Assembly (NCBI RefSeq): GCF_005863245.1 | Contig: NZ_VBUT01000004.1 | Coordinates: 620,001-684,000 of the forward strand | Direction of reading: 5' to 3' | Origin: Nocardia cyriacigeorgica | Lineage (GTDB): Bacteria > Actinomycetota > Actinomycetes > Mycobacteriales > Mycobacteriaceae | Length of the DNA: 64,000 nt | Shown here: piece after piece, positions 41,394 to 50,262 of the stretch | Layout of the letters: each line of letters starts with the position of its first letter | How positions within the stretch are numbered: position 1 is the stretch's first letter | Program-made: the position numbers and the translations under genes | Notes under the pieces: model-generated | What the model saw: only the letters and a program-made list of their open reading frames with translations | Database searches by the model: none | What the model was told of the DNA's origin: nothing

Positions 41394-42497
41394 CTAGGCG
41401 ACCTCGCGTCGCAGGTCCCCACCCGCCGATACGTCCCAGCTCGGGTAGTCCGAGTAGCCCTCGGCAGTCCGGCCGTAGAGATGCGATTCGCGGATCGGGC
41501 TCAGCGGCAGGTTACGCGCGATGCGTTGGACAAGGTCGGGGTTGGAGATGAAGGCGCGGCCGAAAGAGACCAGGTCGGCGCCGGTCTCTTCGAGCGCGCG
41601 TTCGGCTGCGACCGCGGTGGTCTGCGCCCGGTTCTCCCCGACATTGGCGATGAGGGTGCCGTGCCAGAGCGGACGTAGATCCGTCAGCGCCGGATAGTCG
41701 TCGTTATCGATGAGGTGCAGATACGCCAGACCGCGCCGGTCCAGTTCGGCGACCAGCGGCCGGTAGAGCGGGGCGGGATCGGCCTCGATCATGCCGAACT
41801 GCGGGTTGCCCGGGGAGAGCCTGATCGCGGTGCGGTCCGCGCCGACGGCCGCGATGACGGCGTCGGTCACCTCGAGCGCGAACCGCATCCGGTTGCGGAT
41901 CGAACCGCCGTATTCGTCATCGCGGAGATTGGTGTTGTCGGCCAGGAACTGGTGCACCAGATAGCTGTTGGCGGCGTGGATCTCGACGCCGTCGAAACCG
42001 GCGGCGATCGCGTTGGCGGCCGCGTCGGCGAAATGGCCGATGGCGGCGGCGATCTCGGCTCGGGTCATCGCGGCGGGCATGATCGGCGCCGCCTTGGAGC
42101 CGTCGAGCAGATGTACGTGGTCCTCGTCGCGCACCGCCGACGGTCCGGCCGGCAGCGTTCCGTCGATGCGGGCGAGCGGATGACCCTTGCGCCCACCGTG
42201 CATGAGTTGGGCGAAGATCCGTCCACCTGCTTCGTGCACGGCGTCGGTGACCCTCCGCCACGCGGCGACATGAGCTGCGGTTTGCAACCCGGGCACCCAG
42301 GCTTCGCTCTGACCGCTGGAATGCGGCCAGATACCCTCGGTGATGATCAAGCCGGCAGTCGCGCGCTGGGTGTAATAGTCGATGACGTCGCTGGTGGGCG
42401 AGCCGTCGGGCAGCGAACGCAGGCGCGTCATCGGCGACATCACCACTCGGTTCGGCAGCGTCAGATTCCGGTCTCGGAACTCGGTGAGTAGCAGCAT
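41394..42497 (-). CDS. Old Yellow Enzyme family alkene reductase
   Basis: A 367-residue FMN-dependent ene-reductase. The N-terminal strand has NRVVMSPMTRLRS. AQLMHGGRKGHP precedes the flavin pocket, EIHAANSYLVHQFL holds the His-x-x-Asn substrate pair, and the C-terminal LIANVGENR and GADLVSFGRAFISNPDLV bind FMN phosphate. It reduces activated C=C bonds of electrophiles such as enones or maleimides with NAD(P)H. ATG 42497 begins the conserved region. It is divergent from a MerR regulator, with a perfect 18-bp palindrome between, and so is probably induced by its electrophilic substrates. Confidence 0.92.
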   Translation of the reverse strand: MLLLTEFRDRNLTLPNRVVMSPMTRLRSLPDGSPTSDVIDYYTQRATAGLIITEGIWPHSSGQSEAWVPGLQTAAHVAAWRRVTDAVHEAGGRIFAQLMHGGRKGHPLARIDGTLPAGPSAVRDEDHVHLLDGSKAAPIMPAAMTRAEIAAAIGHFADAAANAIAAGFDGVEIHAANSYLVHQFLADNTNLRDDEYGGSIRNRMRFALEVTDAVIAAVGADRTAIRLSPGNPQFGMIEADPAPLYRPLVAELDRRGLAYLHLIDNDDYPALTDLRPLWHGTLIANVGENRAQTTAVAAERALEETGADLVSFGRAFISNPDLVQRIARNLPLSPIRESHLYGRTAEGYSDYPSWDVSAGGDLRREVA

Positions 42498-42512
42498 GGG
42501 CGTACCGTAGAA

Positions 42513-42530
42513 CCTGACATCAATGTCAGG
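42513..42530. promoter_or_regulatory. MerR-type operator between OYE and MerR genes
   Basis: CCTGACAT-CA-ATGTCAGG, a perfect 18-bp inverted repeat in the 61-bp divergent gap. This is the size and symmetry usual for MerR dimers sitting in an overlong promoter spacer. Confidence 0.7.
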
Positions 42531-42558
42531 GGCAAGCCCGGATTGTGGAGGTGTGCCG

Positions 42559-42921
42559 ATGCGCATCGGTGAACTGGCCGAACGGACCGGCGTCAGCGTC
42601 CGCTCGCTGCGCTATTACGAGACCCAGGGCCTGCTCGCCTCCACGCGGACACCCGGCGGACAGCGCGACTACGCCGAGTCCGCCGTCGACCGCGTCATCC
42701 GGATCCAGGAAATGTTCGCCGCAGGCCTGCACAGCCGCACCATGGCCGAACTCCTGCCCTGCATCCACGATGCCGACGGTACCCCCAACGCCACCGCCAC
42801 CCCCTTCCTCGCCGAAACCCTTGCGGCCGAACGCGACCGGATCGACGCGTGCATCAGGGATCTGCATCGCACGCGGGAAGTATTGGACGAGGTGATCCAA
42901 GCCGCGCAGGGGCAGCGCTAG
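42559..42921 (+). CDS. MerR-family regulator
   Basis: A 120-residue activator. The winged HTH is RIGELAERTGVSVRSLRYYETQGLL (residues 2-26), followed by QRDYAESAVDRVIRIQEM and a dimerisation helix near 80-115. No metal-binding cysteines occur at the C-terminus, so it is more likely an organic-compound sensor. GGAGG lies ahead of the ATG. It should control itself and the divergent OYE gene through the palindrome at 42513. It overlaps the convergent WYL regulator gene by 4 bp. Confidence 0.9.
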   Translation: MRIGELAERTGVSVRSLRYYETQGLLASTRTPGGQRDYAESAVDRVIRIQEMFAAGLHSRTMAELLPCIHDADGTPNATATPFLAETLAAERDRIDACIRDLHRTREVLDEVIQAAQGQR

Positions 42922-43916
42922 GTGGATGCCGTGCTCGCCCCCGCGGCTGCGTAACGACTGGACAACCGGGTGAACGCCGCGGCGAGTTCGGGTGGGCCGA
43001 TGACGTCGATGTCCGCGTCGAACCGGCCGACCGACGCTGCCAGGGCCATCCACGACCAGGCCCCGCGGGTGAGTTTGCAGCGGTCGGGGCCGAGTGCTTC
43101 GACCGTCGCGTCACCGGCGTACTTGGACACCTCAGTGGCGGGCAGGTGCAGGATCATCTCGCCCCAGCACGGCCAGCGGCCCGAATCGGCCCGGCTGAAC
43201 CGGCGGGCCACGAACTCCGCGACCGAACCGCCGGGCACGGTGCGCGGGGTGAACCGGGGCCCGGTCGGGGCGCGCGGGGTGATCCGGTCGGCCCGGAAGA
43301 TGCGCCAGTCGTCGCGGTCGAGATCCCAGGCGATGAGGTACCAGCGGCGGGCCCGGGTCACGAGGTGATGCGGCTGCACGCGGCGCGGCGGCTGCGGCGG
43401 ATCGGAAGACGCTGATACCGAGTCGGTTTCGGTCCGGTAGTCGAAGCGCAGCACTTCTCGGGAATGGATGGCCGCGCCGAGCGCGATCAGCACCTCGGGG
43501 TCCACCCGGGCGATCCGATCGCTGGCCCACGTATCGATGGCGGCGATTTGTAGCGTGTCGATCCGATGACGCAGCCGCGCCGGCATCACCTGCCGGATGG
43601 TGTTCAGCGCACGCGCCGCGGACTCCTCGATGCCGACGCCGGAGGTCGCGGCCAACCCGAGCCCGACGGCGAGCGCGACCGCCTGTTCGTCGTCGAACAG
43701 CAGCGGCGGCAGATCAGTGCCAGCCTCCAGGCGGTACCCACCGTCGGGACCCTTGATCGAGGCGATCGGATAGCCCAGCTCACGCAGCCGATCGACGTCG
43801 CGGCGCACCGTGCGGGCACTGACCTCGAGCCGCTCGGCCAGCAGTGCGCCCGGCCAGTCCCGGCGCACCTGGAGGAGCGAGAGCAGGGCGAGCAGTCGCG
43901 CGGAAGTCGTCGGCAT
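42918..43916 (-). CDS. WYL-domain transcriptional regulator (YafY/DeoR type)
   Basis: A 332-residue protein with an N-terminal HTH_11 winged helix (LLALLSLLQVRRDWPGALLAERLEVSART then VRRDVDRLRELGYPI). A central WYL domain (about 140-215, with the signature RRWYLIAWDLDRDDWRIFR) and a C-terminal WCX segment follow. Such proteins repress a neighbouring gene and sense ligands through WYL. A GCGGACA-N5-TGTCCGC operator lies 20 bp upstream, between it and the DinB gene it probably controls. Confidence 0.9.
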   Translation of the reverse strand: MPTTSARLLALLSLLQVRRDWPGALLAERLEVSARTVRRDVDRLRELGYPIASIKGPDGGYRLEAGTDLPPLLFDDEQAVALAVGLGLAATSGVGIEESAARALNTIRQVMPARLRHRIDTLQIAAIDTWASDRIARVDPEVLIALGAAIHSREVLRFDYRTETDSVSASSDPPQPPRRVQPHHLVTRARRWYLIAWDLDRDDWRIFRADRITPRAPTGPRFTPRTVPGGSVAEFVARRFSRADSGRWPCWGEMILHLPATEVSKYAGDATVEALGPDRCKLTRGAWSWMALAASVGRFDADIDVIGPPELAAAFTRLSSRYAAAGASTAST

Positions 43917-43936
43917 GTTTCCATTCTGGCCGCAAT

Positions 43937-43957
43937 AGCGGACACATCCTGTCCGCT
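43937..43957. promoter_or_regulatory. WYL-regulator operator
   Basis: AGCGGACA-CATCC-TGTCCGCT has perfect 8-bp arms in the 90-bp gap between the divergent WYL regulator and DinB genes. Confidence 0.65.
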
Positions 43958-44006
43958 TCCCCTGTCATGGTTGATCCCGACCGAGCATCACGCCGAAAGG
44001 AACGCT

Positions 44007-44567
44007 ATGACCGCCTCCACCCTCGACGCCGAACGCACCGAACTACTCGAAGCCCTCGCCGCCGCACGCACCACTCTCACCAATTCCGTCCGAGGCCTCA
44101 CCGACGCCCAGGCCGGCGAGCATCCGACCGTGAGCGCGCTATGCCTCGGCGGGCTGATCAAGCACGTTGCCTCCATGGAGCAGACCTGGATGCGCTTCGC
44201 CGTCGAAGGGCCCTCGGCCATGCAGCACGACCTGCCCGACGGCGTCACCTGGGCTGACATCATGGGCGGCACCGCACGCGAATTCCCGCAGTGGATGATC
44301 GACCACGAACAAGAGTTCCAGATGCAGCCCGGCGACACCCTGGCCGATATCCTCGCGCGCTACGAGCGGGTCGCCGCGCACACCGAAGAAGTGCTCGCCA
44401 CGATCCCCGATCTGTCCGCGGCGCATCCGGTGCCCGATGCGCCGTGGTTCGAGCAGGGCGCGGTGTACAGCGTTCGGCGAGTGGTGGCTCACCTCATCGC
44501 CGAAACCGCCCAGCACGCCGGGCACGCCGACATTTTGCGCGAGTCGCTCGACGGGCAGACCGCGTAG
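44007..44567 (+). CDS. DinB-family (DUF664) protein
   Basis: A 186-residue four-helix-bundle protein of the DinB superfamily, whose members include mycothiol-dependent and bacillithiol-dependent thiol transferases. Three histidines in the expected positions (LIKHVASMEQTWMRF, then HLIAETAQHAGHAD) form a likely divalent-metal site. AAAGGAA precedes the ATG. In mycothiol producers such proteins often detoxify electrophiles, which would suit the adjacent OYE/MerR pair; this is inference. Probably repressed by the WYL protein. Confidence 0.83.
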   Translation: MTASTLDAERTELLEALAAARTTLTNSVRGLTDAQAGEHPTVSALCLGGLIKHVASMEQTWMRFAVEGPSAMQHDLPDGVTWADIMGGTAREFPQWMIDHEQEFQMQPGDTLADILARYERVAAHTEEVLATIPDLSAAHPVPDAPWFEQGAVYSVRRVVAHLIAETAQHAGHADILRESLDGQTA

Positions 44568-44696
44568 ACGGGGGCGGTGCCGGTCTGGAGGTAGGGCGCC
44601 CGCACCCGCCGCACATCGATGCCGAGCGCGGCCGCCGAGGACGCCCCGGAACTGTCCAGGTGGCGGTGCGTGCCATGCGGTCGGCGAGCGGTCGGT

Positions 44697-44735
44697 GCCG
44701 GTCGAGGCGTCGACTACCGGTCGGCCTCGAACCGG
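44697..44735. terminator. Imperfect hairpin between convergent DinB and GT87 genes
   Basis: GCCGG-TCGAGGC pairs with GCCTCGA-A-CCGGC around a 15-base loop within the 182-bp gap. Nothing else is recognised there. Confidence 0.4.
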
Positions 44736-44749
44736 CCCGTGCGGCTCGC

Positions 44750-46489
44750 TCAGCGCGTGAGAACCCGGCCTTCCCTCGGCCGCAACCGTTCCGGCAACCA
44801 CGGCAGCAGGGGATCGGTGGCGTGGTCGAGCGGCCCGCCGACCGGATCGTCGACGAAATCGCGGCGCACCAGATCCTCGTCGGGACGGTAGATCTGGCGC
44901 ACGATCAGCGCGCACACGATGATCACCGCGATATCGCGCAGCAGCACGGTGCCGGTGAACCACTGCTCCGGCAGGCCTTTACGGTCGATGCCGAGGTAGT
45001 AGAACATGCGCGGCACCCAGACCAGCGCGTCGATCGTCATCCAGGCCAGCAGGATCCGCCGATGCGGTAGCGCCAGCACCGCCAGCGGCACCAGCCATAG
45101 CGAATACTGGGGGCTCCACACCTTGTTCGTCAGCAGGAAGGCCGCGATCACCAGGAAGCACAGCTGGGCAAGGCGCGGCCTGCGCGGAGCGGTCAGGCCG
45201 ATGTAGGCGATGAGCAGGCAGGCGATGACGAACAGCGTCAGCGAGACCAGGTTGAGGATGGTCGGCTGTTGACCGTGCTCGAGCACACCGTCGAAACCGG
45301 GCCAGCCGGTGAACGAGGTGATGACGTTGTAGATCGAATCCGGGTCCGCGTGCCGGGTCGTGTTGAGCCGGAAGAACTCCCGCCAGCCGGTCGGATACAG
45401 CACCGCGATCGGCAGATTCACGATCACCCAGGTCCCCGCCGCGGCGCCTGCGGTGAGTCCGGCCGCACCGAGCGGGCGGGTGCCCAGAATCCGGACCCGA
45501 TGGGGGATCTCACGTATCCACTTCCGGGCCGCGGGCAGGCCGTCGATCTCGTTCAACCGGATCTTGATGTGCGCGCTCGGCGTGCGGTGCATCGGGTCGG
45601 CGCGCAGGCACAGCACCAGGATCGGGCCGAGCAGCAGCAGCGGATACAGTTTCGCCGCGCCGCCCAAGCCGAGCAGCACGCCGGCCAGCACCGGTTTCTT
45701 GCGCGCCCAGGCCAGCAGGCCGGTGGCGGCGAAAGCCGTTGCCAGGGCGTCGAAATTGGTGAAGCCGTGCACGATCACCAGTGGTGAGCAGGCGACGAGC
45801 GCGGCATCCCAGATCCGCCGGCCCGCCAGCAGCGCCGTCGCCCACACGGTGACCAGCCAGGCCAGCGCGAGACCGACCGCGATCACATTGAAGTAGATGA
45901 CCACTTGCAGCGCACCAGGCAGCGGACCGGCATCCCAGCTCTTCGTGATCTGCATCGACACGTACTGGTAGAGCCCCGACAGCACCGGATACTCCATGTA
46001 CCGGGTTTCGGTGCCGCCGTCGGGTGTTTCCTCGGTCCAGGACTTCTTGTACGGGAACGCGCCCTCGTTGAGCCGTTCCGCGCCGTAGAGCGGGACGGTG
46101 TCCGAATAGCACATGGCCGTGTACTGGCGGCCGTCGTTCCAGTCCAGGGTGAGGCCGCCGTTCGCGGCTTCGGTCTGCTGGATGCACGGCGCCTTGGTGC
46201 CCCAGCCGAGCGCCAGGAACAGCACCGTGAACAGGAACAGCACCCGCATCGGCGTCCAGAACCTGGTGCGGCCGATCAGCGCGTGATCACCGACCGGCCC
46301 GCCGATCACCGTGCACAGTTGCGCGGTCAGGGAGTCGTTGCGGCTCGGCCGGTCTCGCGCGTCGCACGACCGCAGATCGGGGGCGAGCGGAGCCGGGGAC
46401 TCGTATCGCACGCTGCCCGGCCGCTGCGCCGACGGGCCGGTGTGCGCGTTCCCGTTGGTCGGCTCGCCCACCAGTCGCTGATCGGTCAC
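44750..46489 (-). CDS. GT87 mannosyltransferase, copy 2 (Rv0051-like)
   Basis: A 579-residue polytopic GT-C enzyme, paralogue of the one at 12110. It shares the motif MEYPVLSGLYQY in the first loop and NKVWSPQYSLWLVPL near the C-terminus, plus PRMFYYLGID. A cytoplasmic N-terminal extension of about 95 residues precedes the first helix. It follows ponA by 11 bp on the same strand, exactly as Rv0051 follows ponA1 in mycobacteria, so it is probably translated from the same message. Role: mannose transfer from polyprenyl-phosphate-mannose to an envelope glycolipid (inferred). Confidence 0.83.
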   Translation of the reverse strand: MTDQRLVGEPTNGNAHTGPSAQRPGSVRYESPAPLAPDLRSCDARDRPSRNDSLTAQLCTVIGGPVGDHALIGRTRFWTPMRVLFLFTVLFLALGWGTKAPCIQQTEAANGGLTLDWNDGRQYTAMCYSDTVPLYGAERLNEGAFPYKKSWTEETPDGGTETRYMEYPVLSGLYQYVSMQITKSWDAGPLPGALQVVIYFNVIAVGLALAWLVTVWATALLAGRRIWDAALVACSPLVIVHGFTNFDALATAFAATGLLAWARKKPVLAGVLLGLGGAAKLYPLLLLGPILVLCLRADPMHRTPSAHIKIRLNEIDGLPAARKWIREIPHRVRILGTRPLGAAGLTAGAAAGTWVIVNLPIAVLYPTGWREFFRLNTTRHADPDSIYNVITSFTGWPGFDGVLEHGQQPTILNLVSLTLFVIACLLIAYIGLTAPRRPRLAQLCFLVIAAFLLTNKVWSPQYSLWLVPLAVLALPHRRILLAWMTIDALVWVPRMFYYLGIDRKGLPEQWFTGTVLLRDIAVIIVCALIVRQIYRPDEDLVRRDFVDDPVGGPLDHATDPLLPWLPERLRPREGRVLTR

Positions 46490-46500
46490 GGCACCCGAGG

Positions 46501-49500
46501 CTACCGGGAGCGGCCGGGCGGAGCTCCGCTCGTCCCCCCGGAATCCTCGGCGCCCTGGCCGCCGCCGGTGCCGGTTCCGCCGCCACCGCCGCCGGAGTCC
46601 TCGCCGCTGTCGGAACTGTCCTCACCGGATTGCCCCTGGCCGGTGGACGGTGACCCGTCGGCCGGTGCGGTCGGCTGGCCCGGCAGCGGCCCGGAGTTCG
46701 ACGGTTGCTGCTGCTGCGGCCGCACCTGCGCCTGCGGATTCGGTTGCACGCCCGGGACCGGGATGGTGATGCCGGGCAGGATCTCCACCTGGCTCGGCGT
46801 GATCACCACCGGCGGCTGGAACGGCGGGGCCTCCGTGGTGGACGGCGCGGTATAGGGCGCGGTCCACTCCGGCACACCGGCCTGACCCTTGATCGGGGCC
46901 GGCTTGGGGAAGGTCTCCTTCGGCGTGCCTTCGAGCGCGCCGTCCATGGTGTCCTTCCAGATGTCCGACGGCAGGCTGGAGCCGTAGATCATCGCGCCGC
47001 CGTAGTTGCGCAGCGGCTCACCCTGTTCGGTGCCGACCCAGACCGCGGTGGACAGCGACGGCGTGTAGCCGACCATCCAGGCGTCCTTGTTCTCGCCGGT
47101 GTCACCGAGCTGGGCGGTACCGGTCTTGGCGGCCGATTCCCGGCCACCGGCCAGGCCGTGGTTGCGGGAGTAGGCCGCGATCGGCTTCATCGCCGCGGTG
47201 ACGTTGTCGGCCACCGCCGCCGAGACGCGCTGTTCGCCCGCGACCTCACCGCGATCGAGCAGCACCTCACCGTCGGCGGTCACCACGCGCTGGATGAAGT
47301 GCGGTGCGTGATAGACGCCCGAGGCCGCGAGCGTCGCGTACGCCGAGGCCATATCGAGCACCCTGGCCTGGTACTGGCCGAGCACGATGCCGTTGTTCGG
47401 CCCCGAGCCGTCCGGTTCGGTGAGCGTCTTGCCGACACCCGGGATCTCCTCCGGGATGCCCAGCTTGTGCGCCATATCGGCGATCTTCTGCGGGCCGTTC
47501 TGCATATCCAGCTGCATGCGGTAGAAGCTGGTGTTCAGCGAACGCTTGAGCGCCTCGGCGATGGTGCACATGCCGCAGGATTCGCCCTCGACGTTGCTGA
47601 TCTTGATGCCGTGCACGGTGAGCGGCGAGCTGTCGTACATCTGCGACAGCGGGATGCCCATCTCCAGGTTCTGCGCCAGGCCGAACACCTTGAACGACGA
47701 ACCGGTCTGCAGACCCGCGTTGGCGAAGTCGTAGCCCTGGCCGTCCTTGCCGCCGTAGTACGCGCGCACCGCACCGGATTTCGGATCGATCGAGACCACG
47801 GCGGTGCGCAGCTTCTCCGGTTCGCCCTGCAGGTTCTCGGCCACCGCATCGAGTGCGGCCTGCTGCGCCTTCGGGTCGATGGTGGTGGTGATCTGCAGGC
47901 CCGCGGTGTTGAGCTGCTGCTCACTGATGCCCGCGGCCGACAGTTCCCGCAGCACCTGCTGCTTGATCAGGCCCTCGGGGCCGTCGTCGTTGGCCTTGTC
48001 GCCGAGCGAGGCCAGCGGCCGCACCGCCGGGTACTGCATCGACTTGCGTTCGGCGGCGGGCAGATTGCCCTCCGAGACCATGCCGTCGAGCACATAGTTC
48101 CAGCGGGCCTTCGCGCCCTCCGGATTCTGCTCCGGATCCAGCGAGGACGGCAACTGGATGGTGGCCGCGAGCACCGCGCCCTCGGCCACGGTCAGCTCCT
48201 GCACCGGCTTGTCGAAGTAGGCCTTGGCGGCGGCGTCGATGCCGTAGGCGCCACGACCGAAGTAGATGGTGTTGAGGTAGGCGGCGAGGATCTCGTCCTT
48301 GCTCCACTGCCGCGCCATCTTCGCCGAGATCACCAGCTCTTTGAGCTTTCGGTTGAGCGAGCGTTCGTCACCGACCAGCGCGTTCTTCACGTACTGCTGG
48401 GTGATGGTGGAGCCACCGCCCGCGCTCTCCTTGCCGAGCAGGTTGTCACGCGCGGCGCGGGCGAAACCGGACACCGAGAAGCCGGGGTTGGTGTAGAAGT
48501 CCCGGTCCTCGGCCGCGGTGACCGCGTTGCGGACATGCGGCGGCACCTGGTCGATGGTGACCTCGGTGCGGTTGCCCTCCGGCGGAACCACCTTGCTGAT
48601 CTCGGTGGTGCCGTCGGCGGCGTAGATCGTCGCCACCTGATTGGTTTTGAGATCGCCCGGCTGGGGAACGGAAACCGTGGAGTAGGCGATCAAGAACACG
48701 GTGCTCGGCACCACGATCGCCAACGCGATCAGGACATAGATGGTGCGACGCACGATTCGCCACGGCGATTTCTTCTTGGCGCCGGGCCTGCGCCCGCCGG
48801 GACCATCGGGGCCGTCGCCGTCACCACCACCGCGCCGCGGCGGCGGACTCGACGGCGGGCCGGAACGCGATTGCGCCCGGCGCTCACCGGTGTTCGCCGC
48901 CCCTGCGGCAGCGCCGGCGACGGGCCTGCGCGTGGCCGGACGCGGGCCGGTGCTGGAGGCCTTGCGGTCGCGCTGGGAGACCGCCTCCGACAGCGAGGCC
49001 GGGCGGCTGATCTTCTGCGTCGCCTGGGCCGACGGCGGTTTGGCGCCCTCGCCCGGCCGGGCGATCTTCTGGGTCGACTGCGCGGAGTTCGGGGCCGGAT
49101 TCGGGCCGGGCCTGCCCTGCGGTGCGCGCCCGGGCGGCGGAGCGCCCTGCGGCGCCCGGCCCGGCGGCGGTCCCGGACGATGCGGCGGCTGCGGGCCGCG
49201 CGGATTACCGGGCGGCGGGCCACCCTGTGGACCACGGCCGCCCTGCGGCGCGGGCCGACCGTTCGGGCCGGGACCCGGACGCGGGCCGTTCGGACCCGGT
49301 CGCGGACCGTTCGGGCCGGGCATGGGGCCTGGACGCGGTCCACCCACACCGGGCCGTGGCCCGCTCACCTGCGGGCGCGGACCACCGGGAGCGCCGGGGC
49401 GGCCCGGTGGCGGCCCCATCGGACGTGGATTCTGGCCTGGTTGTGGACTGCGCTGCGTGCGGGCGTTCGGGTCATCGCCGTGAGGGCTCTCGTAGGGCGA

Positions 49501-49506
49501 ATTCAC
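46501..49506 (-). CDS. ponA1: Class A penicillin-binding protein, PonA1-like
   Basis: A 1001-residue bifunctional peptidoglycan synthase. The cytoplasmic N-terminus (about 250 residues) is Pro/Gly/Arg-rich and disordered. One membrane anchor (ALAIVVPSTVFLIAYSTV) follows, then a GT51 transglycosylase domain (AAEDRDFYTNPGF and GGSTITQQYVKNAL). The transpeptidase has TGSSFKVFG (SxxK), KRSLNTSFY (SxN) and AAKTGTAQ (KTG). The tail is Pro/Gln then Gly/Ser-rich. It is longer than most family members because of its two disordered ends. GTG 49506 has GGAG upstream. The operon DUF5318-ponA-GT87 matches mycobacterial Rv0049-Rv0051. Confidence 0.92.
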   Translation of the reverse strand: MNSPYESPHGDDPNARTQRSPQPGQNPRPMGPPPGRPGAPGGPRPQVSGPRPGVGGPRPGPMPGPNGPRPGPNGPRPGPGPNGRPAPQGGRGPQGGPPPGNPRGPQPPHRPGPPPGRAPQGAPPPGRAPQGRPGPNPAPNSAQSTQKIARPGEGAKPPSAQATQKISRPASLSEAVSQRDRKASSTGPRPATRRPVAGAAAGAANTGERRAQSRSGPPSSPPPRRGGGDGDGPDGPGGRRPGAKKKSPWRIVRRTIYVLIALAIVVPSTVFLIAYSTVSVPQPGDLKTNQVATIYAADGTTEISKVVPPEGNRTEVTIDQVPPHVRNAVTAAEDRDFYTNPGFSVSGFARAARDNLLGKESAGGGSTITQQYVKNALVGDERSLNRKLKELVISAKMARQWSKDEILAAYLNTIYFGRGAYGIDAAAKAYFDKPVQELTVAEGAVLAATIQLPSSLDPEQNPEGAKARWNYVLDGMVSEGNLPAAERKSMQYPAVRPLASLGDKANDDGPEGLIKQQVLRELSAAGISEQQLNTAGLQITTTIDPKAQQAALDAVAENLQGEPEKLRTAVVSIDPKSGAVRAYYGGKDGQGYDFANAGLQTGSSFKVFGLAQNLEMGIPLSQMYDSSPLTVHGIKISNVEGESCGMCTIAEALKRSLNTSFYRMQLDMQNGPQKIADMAHKLGIPEEIPGVGKTLTEPDGSGPNNGIVLGQYQARVLDMASAYATLAASGVYHAPHFIQRVVTADGEVLLDRGEVAGEQRVSAAVADNVTAAMKPIAAYSRNHGLAGGRESAAKTGTAQLGDTGENKDAWMVGYTPSLSTAVWVGTEQGEPLRNYGGAMIYGSSLPSDIWKDTMDGALEGTPKETFPKPAPIKGQAGVPEWTAPYTAPSTTEAPPFQPPVVITPSQVEILPGITIPVPGVQPNPQAQVRPQQQQPSNSGPLPGQPTAPADGSPSTGQGQSGEDSSDSGEDSGGGGGGTGTGGGQGAEDSGGTSGAPPGRSR

Positions 49507-49615
49507 TGACAAGATCTCCAAAGCTCGTATCGGTCTGGGTGGCTCGGGGCCGGGCAGGTCGCGATGGACCAGGTTCGGCCCTATAAGTCACCCGACGGGC
49601 AGATGACCAGGTGTT

Positions 49616-50035
49616 TCATTCGGCAGCGGTCCGCCGGTTGGCTCGGGTTCCGGAGCGTCGTCGCGGCGGAACCGGTGTGGTGCCGAGCACATAGGACTGC
49701 ACCAGATGGTTCCAGCTGCAGGTCCGGCACACCTCGACCACATGGACCGAGAACTCCTCGCGCGTCTCGGCGAGACGGAGCAGTTCCTCCGGGGTGCGAG
49801 CCGAGCCCGCTACCGGGCCGAGGCCGTCGCCGTAGACCCAGGATACGAGGGTGAGCTGTTCTTTCCGGCAGATAGGGCATGTGACCTCGCTCCCCCGACC
49901 GTGGAATTTCGCCGCACGCAGCAGATATGGATTCGCATCACATACCTCGGCGACATCGACACGGCCCGCATAGACGTCAGCCAGCAGCGACCGGCGCCGT
50001 AGCGCATAGTCGACCACTTGCCGCTGAATTCGCAC
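49616..50035 (-). CDS. DUF5318 zinc-ribbon-like protein (Rv0049-like)
   Basis: A 139-residue protein. RIQRQVVDYALRRRSLLADV begins the family similarity and CDANPYLLRAAKFHGRG is highly conserved. Two CxxC pairs (TCPIC and CRTC), 45 residues apart, suggest a zinc site. Function unknown. It is conserved next to ponA1 in mycolata, which suggests a role around envelope growth. GTG 50035 is chosen on family similarity; GTG 50041 and TTG 50059 are possible. Confidence 0.85.
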   Translation of the reverse strand: MRIQRQVVDYALRRRSLLADVYAGRVDVAEVCDANPYLLRAAKFHGRGSEVTCPICRKEQLTLVSWVYGDGLGPVAGSARTPEELLRLAETREEFSVHVVEVCRTCSWNHLVQSYVLGTTPVPPRRRSGTRANRRTAAE

Positions 50036-50250
50036 GTTCACCAGAGTAGCCGTGTCCAATTCGTTGCGCTGGCGCCCGGCGTGTTCGGTAGGCGCCCGCC
50101 ACGAGGTCGGCTGTGGCGTATCTGCGACACCGGATCAGCGGGATTCCCCGGCCGCGCGCCCGCCGCGCCGGATCACGCCGGGTCCGTCAGTGGCTTCTTT
50201 CGGGCTGGTCCGGCGCTTGATCGGGAAAGCGAAATGCGGGTCTGTCCGAT

Positions 50251-50256
50251 TAGACT
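50251..50256 (+). promoter_or_regulatory. -10 hexamer for a leaderless DUF1707 transcript
   Basis: TAGACT lies six bases before GTG 50263, which has no ribosome site. The remainder of the 226-bp divergent gap shows no further clear element. Confidence 0.4.
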
Positions 50257-50262
50257 GCGTTG

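Noticed and set aside
46705..49509. Plus-strand open frame of 934 codons opposite the PonA1-like gene
   Set aside because: Arg/Gly/His-rich with no recognisable motif; the opposite strand carries all PBP motifs.
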